Shown here in pieces: positions 20,152-31,415 of a DNA stretch of 64,000 nucleotides; the first letter of the stretch is position 1, and each line of letters starts with the position of its first letter. The stretch is taken from contig JAUCBJ010005978.1 of assembly GCA_032718475.1 (NCBI GenBank), positions 26,325 to 90,324 on the forward strand. The letters run 5' to 3'. Below the pieces are notes generated by a model. That model made no database searches and was not told the origin of the DNA. It saw nothing but the letters and a program-made list of their open reading frames with translations. The position numbers and the translations under genes were made by a program. This DNA comes from Nemertoderma westbladi. Lineage: Eukaryota > Xenacoelomorpha > Nemertodermatida > Nemertodermatidae.

Positions 20152-22076
20152 TATAGAATTATATTCCCTAAATGCCGTGGATTTTCAAAATTTTATTTTT
20201 ATTCGAATTAACTTTGTAAAGATTGCTTTGAGTTCTCATTCGTATTGGTTCTATCATTTGTACATCTATTGGTCAAGTGGTTCAGTAGCTCAGTCGGTAG
20301 AGCGTTGGAAATTATATGCGTAGTAGGTATTGAGTTCGAATCCTAGTAAGTGCGAATTATTTTTTGTGCAGAATTTCAACTCATTTAAATTAACCGCTAC
20401 AAATTAATTGCATTTGTCTGTACCAATGAGACCGTAGTTATTTGATTGTAACCAATGTCGTGCAAGTTATATATTAGCTGGACCAATAGCTATCTTTAAA
20501 ATCCTGTTAGAACCCATAGAACAATCGAGAATTTTCTCGATTGATTGCGGCACAAATTTGCTATATAAAGGTGCGATTTGTTCATTAGTTAACAATCTAT
20601 TATATCAATATTCACATCTATTCTGTCGTGCTTAGTTTATTTCAGATTACATTGTACATATTATTATAATCTTTTGTAATAAAAGTTAGAAATACTTGTC
20701 AATCTCAGCCCTTTTCTATCTGTTTTACCATGGATTCACTACGGTGAACAAACTTAGGGACAGGATGGCCGGCTAGAGATCGGGCCGCAGCAATGAACGG
20801 GAACATCACAGGAATGTAGACGAGAGACAACCCGCAATTCCATCTTGAGTTATTCGCCCATCGCCTGAAAGGTTAGACAGCGTTCGACGCCTTGCTACCT
20901 AAGTATAAGACCAAAAGATCAAAAGGTAGACGTAGTGACACGCTGTAAGCCTAAAATTACATCAAAGGGACTGTACTGTCTTGATTCAGGAAAAACCGCA
21001 GTAGACCTTCATATTCCTACGGGGGGGGGGGGGAGAGCGCAGGCAGATACTAGTACGCAGATAGGACGTAGGCACACCGGTACGAAGCATACAAATTGGT
21101 AGGGTGCAGCAAACTGTACGCCTAACTCTTGCTAAGTACAGGTGTGTGTGCGACTATTTGTAGTACGACAGTGTCCATTACATTAGAACTTGTAGGCTAG
21201 GGGGGTTGCTGTGTTTTCACCTGAATTAGGATTGTACCGTTCAGGCGGTAGGGCAGTTTACAGCTAGGCGCAAATAAATTGAGGCTATTAGGGATACTAA
21301 CATCTACCGTGTCCCCGCCAACGCCCTAATAGGAAGTTACCCGGACTACCTGGGTGACTAAAATTCTAGATAGGAGCCAGGATAGCTATTAGTAACTGTA
21401 CGCCTACAGTAGTAAACTAACACATCTCTTCTTAGTATCAGGGACCTGGTACCTAAAATTGCCGAATTCTGGGCGTAGTATTAACCTTATGCCTGAATTT
21501 GAGTCCTGGAAATACGCAAGAGGGGAAGGAACCTTATCATTCGTGAGTATTGGACCTACAAGTTACAAAATTAGAATATTTCGTAAATGCACACCGTACC
21601 CAGTAATTATATATGTGAAGGAGCAAAACTGCTTTGACCGTTCAGAATTAACACACGCGCGTTAGAAATTATTTACACCTCAAAATATATAAAATTAACT
21701 TTCGTCCTTACTGCACTTTGCCCGCTAGTTAGACATCTCCAAATCTCTGCCTGTACCTAGCTAGCGTCCCTTTTGCCCAACCATATAAATCACACCGCGG
21801 CAAAGTATACGAGCCCCTTAGTCCGTCAGTGAGTCAGCCTGATTTTAGGATTCGCTGCGCGGGATTTTTGTTTTATCGAAGTTTGTCTGCTCGTAGACTG
21901 TTTTCTGCCTCACCGGTTATAAGAGATCGATACTGCAATATATTCGCTTACTTAGAGTTTACTGTTTTGGTGAGAAGGTCGGATTTATGATTTGATTTAC
22001 AAACTTTACAGTAAGATATTGCAGGTATTGTTACCGTCTCTTCCATATAGTAGGAATAGGCGTATCTCTTCGCATA
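20152..22076 (+). repeat. Right (3') LTR of the giant BEL/Pao element
   Basis: This 1925-bp copy matches 2327-4249 almost perfectly. It contains the second tRNA-like unit (about 20279-20365, A box from 20286), palindrome and TATA box (20522-20569) and AATAAA. Its G run at 21021-21033 is 13 long against 11 in the left LTR, which accounts for the length difference. Confidence 0.95.
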
Positions 22077-22081
22077 ATCAC
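22077..22081. repeat. Target-site duplication, right copy (ATCAC)
   Basis: This is identical to 2322-2326 and directly abuts the right LTR. The interrupted pol of the older element resumes after it. Confidence 0.9.
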
Positions 22082-25000
22082 CTCTTTGGAGAAGGCGTCT
22101 CGTTTGTCATTCGCAGTGGTCCGCACCACGGAGCAGGCGTTGGAAGGGCTTGATATGATCCCAAAAGCCTGGATGGTCATCCAGTACTCTACCGGTTTCT
22201 GGTTGAGATCTCCTTCAGGCCACCACAGAAATCTTAGGCTGTCTCTATCTCTATCCAGTGCCTTGACTTGTAAGAACATTCCTTCTATATCGGAGGCGAA
22301 CGCGATGGAATATTGTCTTAATCTTAAAAGTATTCCCAACAAAGATTGGAGTAAGTTGGGTCCTGGTAACAACTCGGAATTGAGGGATTGGCCCATATAT
22401 AGAGCGGAGCCATCGAATACGACTCGTACTTCATGGGGTTTACCGGGTTTGGGAACGTAATGATGTGTTAAGTAATACGTTCTCTCAGTTACTGGTGTTC
22501 CTTCCGGTACTCGCTCCGCGTATCCTTTTGTAATAAATTTCTTCAACTGAGTTTGGTACATTTCTTTAGCTGAAGCATTAGCCGTAAGGCGTCGATGTAA
22601 TTGAGTGATTGTTTTCTCTGCCAAGGGTCTGTTATTTATAAATCTAGGTTCTCGTTTTCGAAATGGTAGGCCGATTTCATATCCACCTTGATCTTTTAAA
22701 AAACGTGTAGTTGTTTCCTGGATTTGCTTGGCTCTTTCTTCTTCTATCGATAGGGCCTTGTCGTATGAATTGGGCTCTACCAATTCTTGAGTAAAGAATC
22801 GTACGGCGAGTTCGTCCCGAGTTCTAGCGTTGTAGCGCTCTATCTCATCATTTAGTTCGTCATTGTAATCAATGGGTCCCGATGGGCGAATCAGTTGACA
22901 TAGGTTCACCTGGGTTTTCCAAGTTTTGTTTTCTGTAAGTAGGTCGATTGTGTTCTCTTCATCGAAGAGTTGGTAGATGTCGTCATTATCTGAGGAGTAT
23001 GGTGTTCCCTCAGTTAGTTCGTCCACCTCACTGCTCTCCACTTCCCAATCATTGACTTGGTATATTCTTTCTTGTGGTAGTCTCTCTTTGAGAGTTCTGC
23101 GGGAAGGGCCAGTAAAGTACCAACCTACTCTAGTTCTTACCGCATAGGTTTGTAGTGGCTGCGGTTGAGCAGGCCGTTTCTCCAATGTCTCGAGCGCCTC
23201 ATGCGCGTTTTGGCTGATGAGTATTTGCACTCCAGGATAATCTGTCTGGAATCGAGGTATCTTAAGCTGTTGGATGCTCTCGTCCTCGTCCCAGTTATAA
23301 GGTTCTACTTGGGTAGTAGCGAAGTTCTTTATAGCCACCATTTTTACTGACCTTATACTTTGTGCTCCTAATTTATCCTGGGGGGTGGACAACGCACCTA
23401 CATAGTAATCTGCCATTAGGGTAGATTTCCAAACCTGCATAATTCCGGACATATTCAACTTAGTTTGGAATTTGGGTTGTCCAGCAAAGATATCTTCGGC
23501 TAGTTCTTGATCAATGAATGTTCCTGTGCTGCCGGAGTCAAGGAGGGCGTTCACTATATAACTTTTGTTAGGACCGTGAACTCTTACCTGCACTACAGGA
23601 AATTCTCTGATTCCTACATTGAAAGTTGGATCTTTCCAAGATGGTTGTCTGTCAAAGGTAGTTGTGGGGAACTCATTGTCGGTGTCCTTTTCGTAAGTAA
23701 GTGCTCGATACACTGCGGTATTTATTAGGTAACAGGATTCGTTGGCGTCGGAGAATTTGTCAGTATAGAATCCTTCCATCTCAGACTCTTGATCAGTGTC
23801 ATTTACATCACTGAATTGGACATGTAGTTCGGGCTCACTTACCTGACTCGGGTTGTCTCGTTCGAATTCACTGTGTAATAAGATGTGATGTTTCGCGCCA
23901 CACTTTGCACACTTTACGTCGGAGTAACAGGTTCGCCGTTGGTGTCCTGGTCTGAGGCAATTATAGCATAACCGCTTATCCCACATGACTTCACGTCTGT
24001 CTACCAGGGATTTCTTTAGGAATTCAGCACATGCACTCAAACAGTGGGTCCCGTCGCACAGTGCACAGTTTGGTTTGATGTTACTCACTTTACCTTGGGT
24101 AACGTTATGCACTCTCGTTCTTTCTTCGGGCTTTCTTCCGTACCTTCTGTTAGGAGACTGAGGAGGAGTCTTGGCAACCTGTTCTCTCCTATCGTTGGTT
24201 CGAGCCTTGTATTTACTTACGTCTTTTGAGGTTTTGTTAACATAGTAAAATCTGTCAGTGTCTTTTCCGCTGTCCTCTTCCTGGGAAGCTTGGCTTTCGC
24301 CGTCGTCAGTGTAACACACTGGTGTTACTCTTCTCCTAGAAACGGGTTTCTCACTTACCTTATTTTCCGATGTTTTCTCTCTGGACTGCTTTATGAGTTG
24401 TAGTTTTACTTCACCATCTAAGAAGGACATGAGGTCAGCCATGGTAGGGCCTCGTCGTTGCTGCTCATTCATATACAACACTTTCTTGTCCCAGCGTGTA
24501 CATACTCCACCCTTTGGTAAAGTAGAGACTACGGCTCCAATAACCATGGAACTCTGATATTCATGAGACTTACCTAACCAGTCCAATTGTCTACAGATCT
24601 CCTGAATCTCATCAGAAAACTCTATAATCCCGCTACTAAGGAAGTTTCGGGGGGCTACTAATTTTGCATACAAATACTTAGCTATGTTATCCTTATTACC
24701 ATACCTGGTGTTTAATGTATCCCAAACTTGTCTTAATTCGTCTGGATGTCCAATAAACTTTAACGCCATTAACTTGGGAGCTCCTTCCAAGCACTTGATG
24801 AGGAATCTAAGTTTCTCTCCGTTAGATAGTACAGAGTTCTGTATGCTATCTTTGTAATATTCATTGAAAGGTAACCATTTCATCTCATCTCCATTGAATT
24901 TGACGATCTCTCCCACTTTGACCGCTTGGCGGGCTTCTGTTCTAGCCATCTGACGCGTAAAGCTTTCTTGGGCCATCGTGTTATTTAATATCGAATTATC

Positions 25001-25738
25001 GGTATATAAATTTCTCGGATTATTATCAGGTCTATAGGGAATATCATTAACAACAGGTTTATAATCACCCTTAATAGGGTTTGCTATAGGAGTTTCTACT
25101 TCACTAGCAGTATAGATGCGTGTAGGCTCCACACCTTGCGCATGTAATACTTCAGACCTAACAGGTTGACACAATGTTACTGGGGGTATTGGTATACCCT
25201 TTTGTATATTGACTAATTTGTCGCGTTCTAGCGCGATGCTTTGCTGCACTTCTTGCAATTCTACCCTACTTTCCCTTACTGTTCCCTTAAGTTGGTTGAC
25301 AGTCTCCTGCATCTGTCCGAGCAGGAGATTCATCCCCCGCCGTCCCTCCTCTACCCACTCGACCGCCGAAGCGGGAGTCGCCAACATTGTAGCGGGCTGA
25401 CGCGGGACGACGGGAGACAAATCCTTGATTTCTCTCTCAGCGTCCAGGACAGGGATTTTCTCATGGACTGTTCTACCGGGTACAGGCAGTGTAGTACTGT
25501 GTAAAGGGAATTTAGAGTTAAGCTCTGGAAGTACAGGGGTCTCTAGCACAGGAGTGGCTTCGGGAACGACAGGCCTAATTATTTCAGGCTCATCGACTAT
25601 CGTAGGGAGTCTTTTGACCTTAATAATTTGGTCTGTGGGTTCTGTACTACCTAAGTCTGTGCTAGCTAGTTGTCTTCTAACAGCTGGGGGGCAAATCAGG
25701 CAATTTGTGACGGTGAGATGTTTTTCTACGCCTGCTTA
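22077..25738 (-). pseudogene. BEL/Pao gag-pol frame of the older element, 5' part, broken in the reverse transcriptase
   Basis: Read leftwards, the frame gives a coiled-coil stretch, a DUF1759-type capsid domain, Cys/His clusters (CALCDGTHC, then CYNCLRPGHQRRTC and CAKCGAKHHILLH), an aspartic protease motif LLDSGSTG, and the first half of reverse transcriptase (SALYMGQSLNSEL, then FASDIEGMFLQVKALDRDRDS). It is cut at the ATCAC duplication before the YMDD box; residues after that are read from the inserted LTR. There is no ATG at its start. It overlaps the end of the gag frame by about 60 bases and is entered at the C-run near 25682-25687, so expression would need a +1 (or -2) frameshift unless the run is a mutation. 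Confidence 0.9.
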
Positions 25739-27149
25739 GACGAGATCTATTTCCTCCGCCTTCAGGATCGGTGGTCTCGCCTTCCTCCGATGATGTGTAT
25801 CCCTGGCGTTTGGGAGTAGATCGACTCATCATCTGCATTTGACTAGCAGTTAATTGTTTATTTATGTTGTCTTGCGTCTCTTGCAGATTTTCCAACTCCA
25901 GTTGGGTAGTCTCCTCAGACGCTCTCCGTTCTGCTTCTGCCACCGCCCTTGCCTCTGCTACTGCTGCTGCCTTTCGGTCCTCTATCCGTCTTTTCTTTAC
26001 TTGTTCTTCCTGGACTCTAGCGAGGCGGAGTTTTTCATCAAATTTAGCTTGGTTTGCAGCTAACATTTCCGCATCGATTGAGTCCAACACAAGCTTGGCT
26101 CCTTCACTATTGGGGCGAAGTCCAGCCAGTCGTCTCCTCAACTCTTCATCACCTAAGAAGCGTTGATAGTCTGACAGATAGATGTCGATGGCGTCTCTCG
26201 TTCGCGGTCTCTCTGCTGTCACTTCACTTTCCACTTGAGAAAAGGTGGCATCGGTTGATTCTTCATAGGTTGGTCGCTCTGCCAGCTGGGATTTCCACTG
26301 GGCCGTTTCTTGTACTTTGAGACCTACCCGCTGGAACCAAGTCTTGACAGAAACTTGCAGCGATATGTCCTGTCTTCTTTTGGAAGTTTCCTCAAAGGCT
26401 GATAGGATTAGCCTAATGCGTAGGGTTCTTTCGCGTACTTGATAAAGCAGCTCTTCCTGCTCTTGAGGTCCTTTGGGTTGTCGAAACAGTTGTTCTTCTA
26501 ATCGCTCTAAGGAGCCGAAGAATCCCTGCACATATCCTGCTGCCGACCTCTTCCAAACAGCTGGATCCATCGTATCTTTAGTCACTCCCATCCTGTGTAT
26601 GTCTTCCCAGGTAGCTTCAGATAAGTCTAACGGGAATCCGGGTCCGGGAAAGTTCCATTGCGACTCGGCAATAGACATCAATTCTTCCCTGGCGTATCCC
26701 GCATAACTATCTTGGGTCGCTCGCTTACTTCTCGCCCAATCGACTTGGTGTTCCTCCACCGCAATCAATATCGTAGTTAGTACTGCGGCAGGAAGAGTGA
26801 GAAGGGGATCCGAATAGGCTGTATCCGTCATCTTCACTCCGCGTTCGGGGGTCAGCTCTACAGTATCCGAACTACTGGAGCTGTCGGGTCGCTGGGAACG
26901 AGTTTCTGGACTAGGATGTTGCTGCTGTTGGACAACTGCTTCTTGGTTCCGTTTGACCTGGGCCCGAGTGCCGATGATAGACCTACGGTTTTGGATTAGC
27001 CTAGGGTCTGATACTACTACTGGAGGGATGACCTTTCTTTCAGTAGGAGGTGAGCTGAACCCCTTTCTTAATCGCTCCACACTCCTATCTGTGTCACAGA
27101 TGGTTGTATCGATTAGACTGTCTGACAGGTTTTGCTTTGTGTCAGACAT
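25677..27149 (-). CDS. Gag N-terminal protein of the older BEL/Pao element
   Basis: This 490-residue frame starts at an ATG (27149). It has a polar N-terminus, a helical middle part, and a long Ala/Glu/Arg coiled coil at about residues 360-440 (AKFDEKLRLARVQEEQVKKRR, then AAAVAEARAVAEAERRASEE), followed by a basic Ser/Arg tail. The organisation parallels ORF1 of the giant element, and both open MSD followed by polar residues, so they are probably homologous. It ends in the C-run region where the pol frame takes over. Confidence 0.75.
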   Translation of the reverse strand: MSDTKQNLSDSLIDTTICDTDRSVERLRKGFSSPPTERKVIPPVVVSDPRLIQNRRSIIGTRAQVKRNQEAVVQQQQHPSPETRSQRPDSSSSSDTVELTPERGVKMTDTAYSDPLLTLPAAVLTTILIAVEEHQVDWARSKRATQDSYAGYAREELMSIAESQWNFPGPGFPLDLSEATWEDIHRMGVTKDTMDPAVWKRSAAGYVQGFFGSLERLEEQLFRQPKGPQEQEELLYQVRERTLRIRLILSAFEETSKRRQDISLQVSVKTWFQRVGLKVQETAQWKSQLAERPTYEESTDATFSQVESEVTAERPRTRDAIDIYLSDYQRFLGDEELRRRLAGLRPNSEGAKLVLDSIDAEMLAANQAKFDEKLRLARVQEEQVKKRRIEDRKAAAVAEARAVAEAERRASEETTQLELENLQETQDNINKQLTASQMQMMSRSTPKRQGYTSSEEGETTDPEGGGNRSRLSRRRKTSHRHKLPDLPPSC

Positions 27150-27249
27150 GTTTAGCTATACAGTTGAATGCTTACTGCTATAGTTACAGTTAAAGCAAGT
27201 CTAGTAATTCAGTATGACCGTTGGCCTAGTACCGGTAATTTATTACAGT

Positions 27250-27500
27250 ATATTAGAATACCGGTATACACTTATACTATATATAAGTATTGTAAACTAG
27301 GTTTGTCTCAGAATACCGGTATATAATTTTAACACAAATATATATAAATATATAATAGGCCTATCGTGAATACCGGTATACAGCCTACACTTATAGTATA
27401 TATAAGTATAATTCTGGACTAGAATTAATTACAGATAATTTCAGCCTAAATTTATAGAAATAAAGATAATAGGCCTATCGTAAATACCGGTATATCAATT
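27250..27500. repeat. Recurring AATACCGGTATA palindrome block
   Basis: The palindromic core TACCGGTA occurs near 27256, 27312, 27371 and 27485, each in AATACCGGTATA. A longer context (ACTTATA.TATATATAAGTAT and ATAGGCCTATCGT) is repeated with it at about 110-bp spacing. Confidence 0.7.
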
Positions 27501-28430
27501 ATTTAAATAATTGAATTTCTGAATTTTAAGGATTACTTGGTTACTTTAACTTACTTTATTACCGTTATTTAAGCAGTAGTCCAACTGATATTGAGACCTA
27601 ATTGTTGTATGGCAGGCCTACTATTTATAAATCGTTTGAGTTGATTTATAATATATATATACCCGTTTAAAATGGGTTTTGTCAATATTTGAAATAAATG
27701 TTATTATTTCTGGGGGGAGTCACTACACAGAAGCTGTGCGCTCTCAGTGAAGTGCTACTTATTGGACACTAAAACAGATAATTCTAATTTACCTAAGTTA
27801 CTTAATACTACAAATTACGTACGATACGGATGAGATTAATTCTCTAACTAAACACACAAAATATTACGTACGAAATTTTAGGGTAATTTTACAGGGAAAC
27901 TACAAACCAGTCTAACAAAGGGTTAGAACTTCTGGTTATTACAACAGACAGAATACTACGGTATTTGAAAATAATAAGTAGTAGTAAATATATTGCGCTG
28001 TCCAGATAGGAAAAATACCACCGTCTGACGACCTATAGCCGTATCGCTATAGGTACTACGTTATGTATCACGGAGTGTTCCTACCTAGAAGTTAATTACC
28101 GCGGACTACCAGATCCAACGTGCCTATTAACCACTTTACAACACAATACACTGCCCACACACTAATTACTTTTGGAAAGCACTGTACACCAAACCCTAAA
28201 TTAGGTACAAGTACTTATTAAAACAGATAACTAGCAGTTAAATATACTTGAACAGTTAAAAGAACCACGGCATCTGCTGGAGTGACCGGAGCACAAAGTC
28301 ACCAGTCTTTACCTACGCCAAGCAGCCCGTGTAGTACCGGGGTTAATTTAACTATAACGGTATATGTAACAAGCACAATTACTGTAGGAATAAACTTGGG
28401 GACATGAATGTTGCGAATAATCGCACAAAC

Positions 28431-29010
28431 TCTGAATAATAAATATTACGCTACCCGTACAGAATACTCAAACAAAATACAAACCAAACGCTGGCAGACT
28501 ACCATCAAGCCTAAATAAACTACAGTATGTGCAGATTCCGAAATGGTTAGTTAGTATGCGTTCTAACACGGTAGTACGACTTATTCTTTAGGAGGGGGTT
28601 GACCTTACAACTCAAGATGCCCCAACTTACTAACTGGCACTTTATCAGACAAACTCTACACACGCAGCAATCTCTTCAGACCTAATAATAGCTAGACAAC
28701 AATCCAGCCTACAAAATATCTGAGTAATAACTATTACGGTACCTGAACAGACCACACAAACAAACACAGGCTAAAACGCTGGCAGACTACTATCAAGCCT
28801 AAATAAACTACAGTATATGCAGATTCCAAAATGGTTAGTTAGTATGCGTTCTAACACGGTAGTACGACTTATTCTTTAGGAGGGGATTGACCTTACAACT
28901 CAAGATGCCCCAACTTACTAACTGGCACTTTATCGGACAGACTCTACACACGCCGCAATCTCTCCAGACCCAACAACAGTCAGACAACAGTCCAGCCTAC
29001 AATTATCTGA
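28431..29010. repeat. Tandem duplication, about 288-bp unit, two copies
   Basis: The block from CTGAATAATAAATATTACG through the stretch containing AACGCTGGCAGACTAC and GGTTAGTTAGTATGCGTTC recurs 288 bases later with about 10% change. A short third partial copy begins at the end (TTATCTGAACAATCTGAG). Confidence 0.85.
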
Positions 29011-29187
29011 ACAATCTGAGCAGCCTTACACGTCTTCTGCTCAATATTAACTTACATGTAAATAAAACCGACAGAAATAAGTAAAATCTCAATAAAAAAA
29101 CCAGGGCGGCCGTTCCCTGATTAAGTACTAAGACCTACCGGTATACAATAATCAAAATCGAATAATACTAATGTACTTATACTGGAA

Positions 29188-29392
29188 GTACCGGTTAGGA
29201 CAGTTGGGCCTACAGACCTACAGCAGTACCGGTTCAGGCAGTTAGGCCTACGGACCTACAGCAGTACCAGTTCAGGCAGTTAGGCCTACGGACCTACAGC
29301 AGTACCGGTTCTGGTAGTTGGGCCTACAGACCTACAGCAGTACCGGTTCAGGCAGTTGGGCCTACGGACCTACAGCAGTACCGGTTCAGGTT
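29188..29392. repeat. 38-bp minisatellite, about five copies
   Basis: The unit is GTACCGGTTCAGGCAGTTAG followed by GCCTACGGACCTACAGCA, repeated with one to four changes per copy and ending in a partial unit. Confidence 0.9.
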
Positions 29393-30590
29393 TACCGGTC
29401 GACCGGTACTTTCAACTTTATTGCTTACTGCAATAAAGAAAATAACTGTTATTGTACGCGCTTTTGAAGACCTTTAGCAGTTTAACCTGCCAAAATTTAT
29501 ATGTCTTTTGGTTTATAAATAGACTTTAACATATGACAAGTATTTAATACCAATAAACACAACATTAGCCGAAGCCAGCCTAGTGCGCGTCCATTCACCC
29601 GCTGGATATACCCTGGAGACTGGATTCGGAGGGCTTAGATTTTATTGCAGTGTAAGCTTACTGTATTATTCGATTGATCGTTAATAAATAATTTCTGACG
29701 AATATTATTCACTTTCGGGAAATATTAACAGTTCCTTTAGGACGTGGCGCTCTATCTAGGTAAACAGAGATATGACTTATACTAAACACAACGGTAAGAA
29801 GGTAAGGCTTATGATTCACGTATGAGGCGCATTCTTTAGGAAATGCTTAGTTATCAGCCACAATCATGCACACTACCGGTACCGCACAATACTGCACACT
29901 AATCTGCCGACCGTCAATGAATTTTATCATACATAAAGAGAACAGCAATTGACTCATGTAGTGCCTATCAAATAGCATTAAATTCACTACAAACCACGAT
30001 AATATAAGTCGCAATCGCTATATGTAACCTGTCTCTCTAACCTGTAGTGTATCAAGAAAATTGGGAAATTTGGGTTATTTATCGATGTTCTCCAAGTAAT
30101 AATATTCAACCAACTGATACAAATAATGACAACAGTAAAAAGCATTAAGACGGTAGGTTAAGATATGATATGATTGGTACTGTAAGACTGTACCGCTGTG
30201 TTGATGGGTTGCACTGGGTTGGGTTGATAACAGTTATACGTTCTATAATCTAAGCCTACTAATGTTTCTTCTAAAGTCTGAAACAAATTGACTCCAGAGC
30301 CGGTGTTCTTGGCCTAGAAAGAAACAACAAAACTATAACTCTAAGACTGAACACGCCTAGTACGATCTGTAGAATATCTCCACATCTGAAGTAAAAATTG
30401 CTCTGATTGGCTGTTAAGCTGAACAAAGAACCATGTGTCCAACGGCCGTTTCCATGCCAGCAACCAGCTGTTAGATGTCGTAATCTGAATCATCAAGGCT
30501 ACACTGTGCTAGAGGATTTGACGCATTGCGGGTTTTGTATCTTGCCATGTCCTCCAAAGCACACATATAGAAAAACAACTTTTATGTCCG

Positions 30591-31410
30591 TTAAAACACC
30601 CACATGGTACTTTGCGGGCAAGGGGACTGATTATATCCGCAAAAGCTTTTACATCCATCACTTCTAAGACGGTTGGGAATACCCCAATCAGCAAATAAAG
30701 TTCGTAGAGTATCGATCACATTCTTGCTAGTTGGGTATCTTCCGAATGAAGCGACAAATGGCCATCCGGAATATCTGTCAACATAAACTAAAAAGTGTTT
30801 TGCTGCATACTCAAACATGTCGGTACTAGCTGATTCGAATGGCCTTGCTGTTGTTTCAGATGAATCAGGTTTCATTGGTTCCTGAGTCTGACTTGGACGC
30901 ATGGTTTGACATATCTCACAGTCTTCTATGACTTGTTTTATGTCATTTCCCATTCCAGGCCAGCAAAACAAAGTTCGAGCACGAGACTTTGTTCTTGTTA
31001 TTCCCTGGTGAGATAGGTGAATATGTGAATAATAGATAGGTCAATATATTACGTTGTTGACTGGCTGGTACCACAATCCTTGTAGCATCAACCATGATCA
31101 GACCATCATCTACAGATAAGCGATTCCAGTCCTTTTTATAACACCGACCTGGGTGGTTGATGGAAAGTTTCACAACATCAACTTTGTCCTTCACTGCATT
31201 GTATATGATCTGATAATCATCATCATCTTTTGCAGCTGCTCTAATAATTCCAAGTGAATTATCTTTATCTATGCCAATATCATTTGATTGAAGATGTTGA
31301 CAAATAATCTCTTGAATGGATATTTTATCAACAACTTTGTCAATTGGATCGGGATCTGATATTGGCGAACGACTAAGAGCATCAGCAATATTATGAGTTT
31401 TTCCTTTCAC
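30591..31410 (-). pseudogene. Gypsy RNase H tail and integrase, frameshifted and truncated
   Basis: The right end (31330-31410) reads KGKTHNIADALSRSP, the usual gypsy RNase H terminus. After one or more frameshifts near 31000 the frame gives FCWPGM, CEICQTMRPSQ (end of the H2C2 zinc region), then the integrase core with STDMF and RSDG carrying the first two catalytic Asp. The expected Glu and the C-terminal domain are missing; beyond about 30600 the sequence no longer resembles integrase. Confidence 0.85.
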
Positions 31411-31415
31411 CCACT

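Larger units (their letters stand above)
2327..22076 (+). mobile_element. Young giant BEL/Pao LTR retrotransposon (19.75 kb) with an extra third ORF
   Basis: Two near-identical LTRs (1923 and 1925 bp) flank a 15.9-kb interior holding ORF1 (5061-6074), a gag-pol ORF (7422-14975) and ORF3 (15635-19360). The LTR copies differ by about four substitutions (near 2988, 3016, 3288 and 4093) and by the length of a G run (11 against 13), so the insertion is recent. It lies between perfect ATCAC duplications inside the reverse transcriptase of another BEL/Pao element of opposite orientation. Usual BEL/Pao elements are roughly 5-10 kb, so this one is about twice the normal size. The gag-pol and ORF3 frames are free of internal stops. 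Confidence 0.95.
1..27149 (-). mobile_element. Older BEL/Pao LTR retrotransposon, split in two by a younger element
   Basis: Two blocks of minus-strand BEL/Pao coding sequence, 22077-27149 (gag, protease, first half of reverse transcriptase) and 1-2326 (YMDD half of reverse transcriptase, RNase H, integrase), abut the two ends of the plus-strand element at 2327-22076. At the breakpoints the 5-bp sequence ATCAC is present on both sides, and the reading frame of the first block runs on into the second once one copy is discounted. One element was therefore interrupted by insertion. Its 3' LTR lies beyond the left edge of the window. Its 5' leader and LTR should lie to the right of 27149, but no LTR boundary can be fixed because the partner LTR is outside the window. 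Confidence 0.9.
27150..30470. other. Non-coding AT-rich region, presumed leader and 5' LTR of the older BEL element
   Basis: I see no coding sequence. Notable content: four copies of AATACCGGTATA with partly repeated surroundings (about 27250-27500); a tandem duplication of about 288 bp (28431-29010); and a 38-bp minisatellite (29188-29390). The older element's promoter and LTR should be here, but the boundary cannot be located without the other LTR. Confidence 0.5.

Noticed and set aside
30407-30667. Plus-strand open frame of 86 codons
   Set aside because: It overlaps the degraded integrase of the gypsy element and is a shadow frame.
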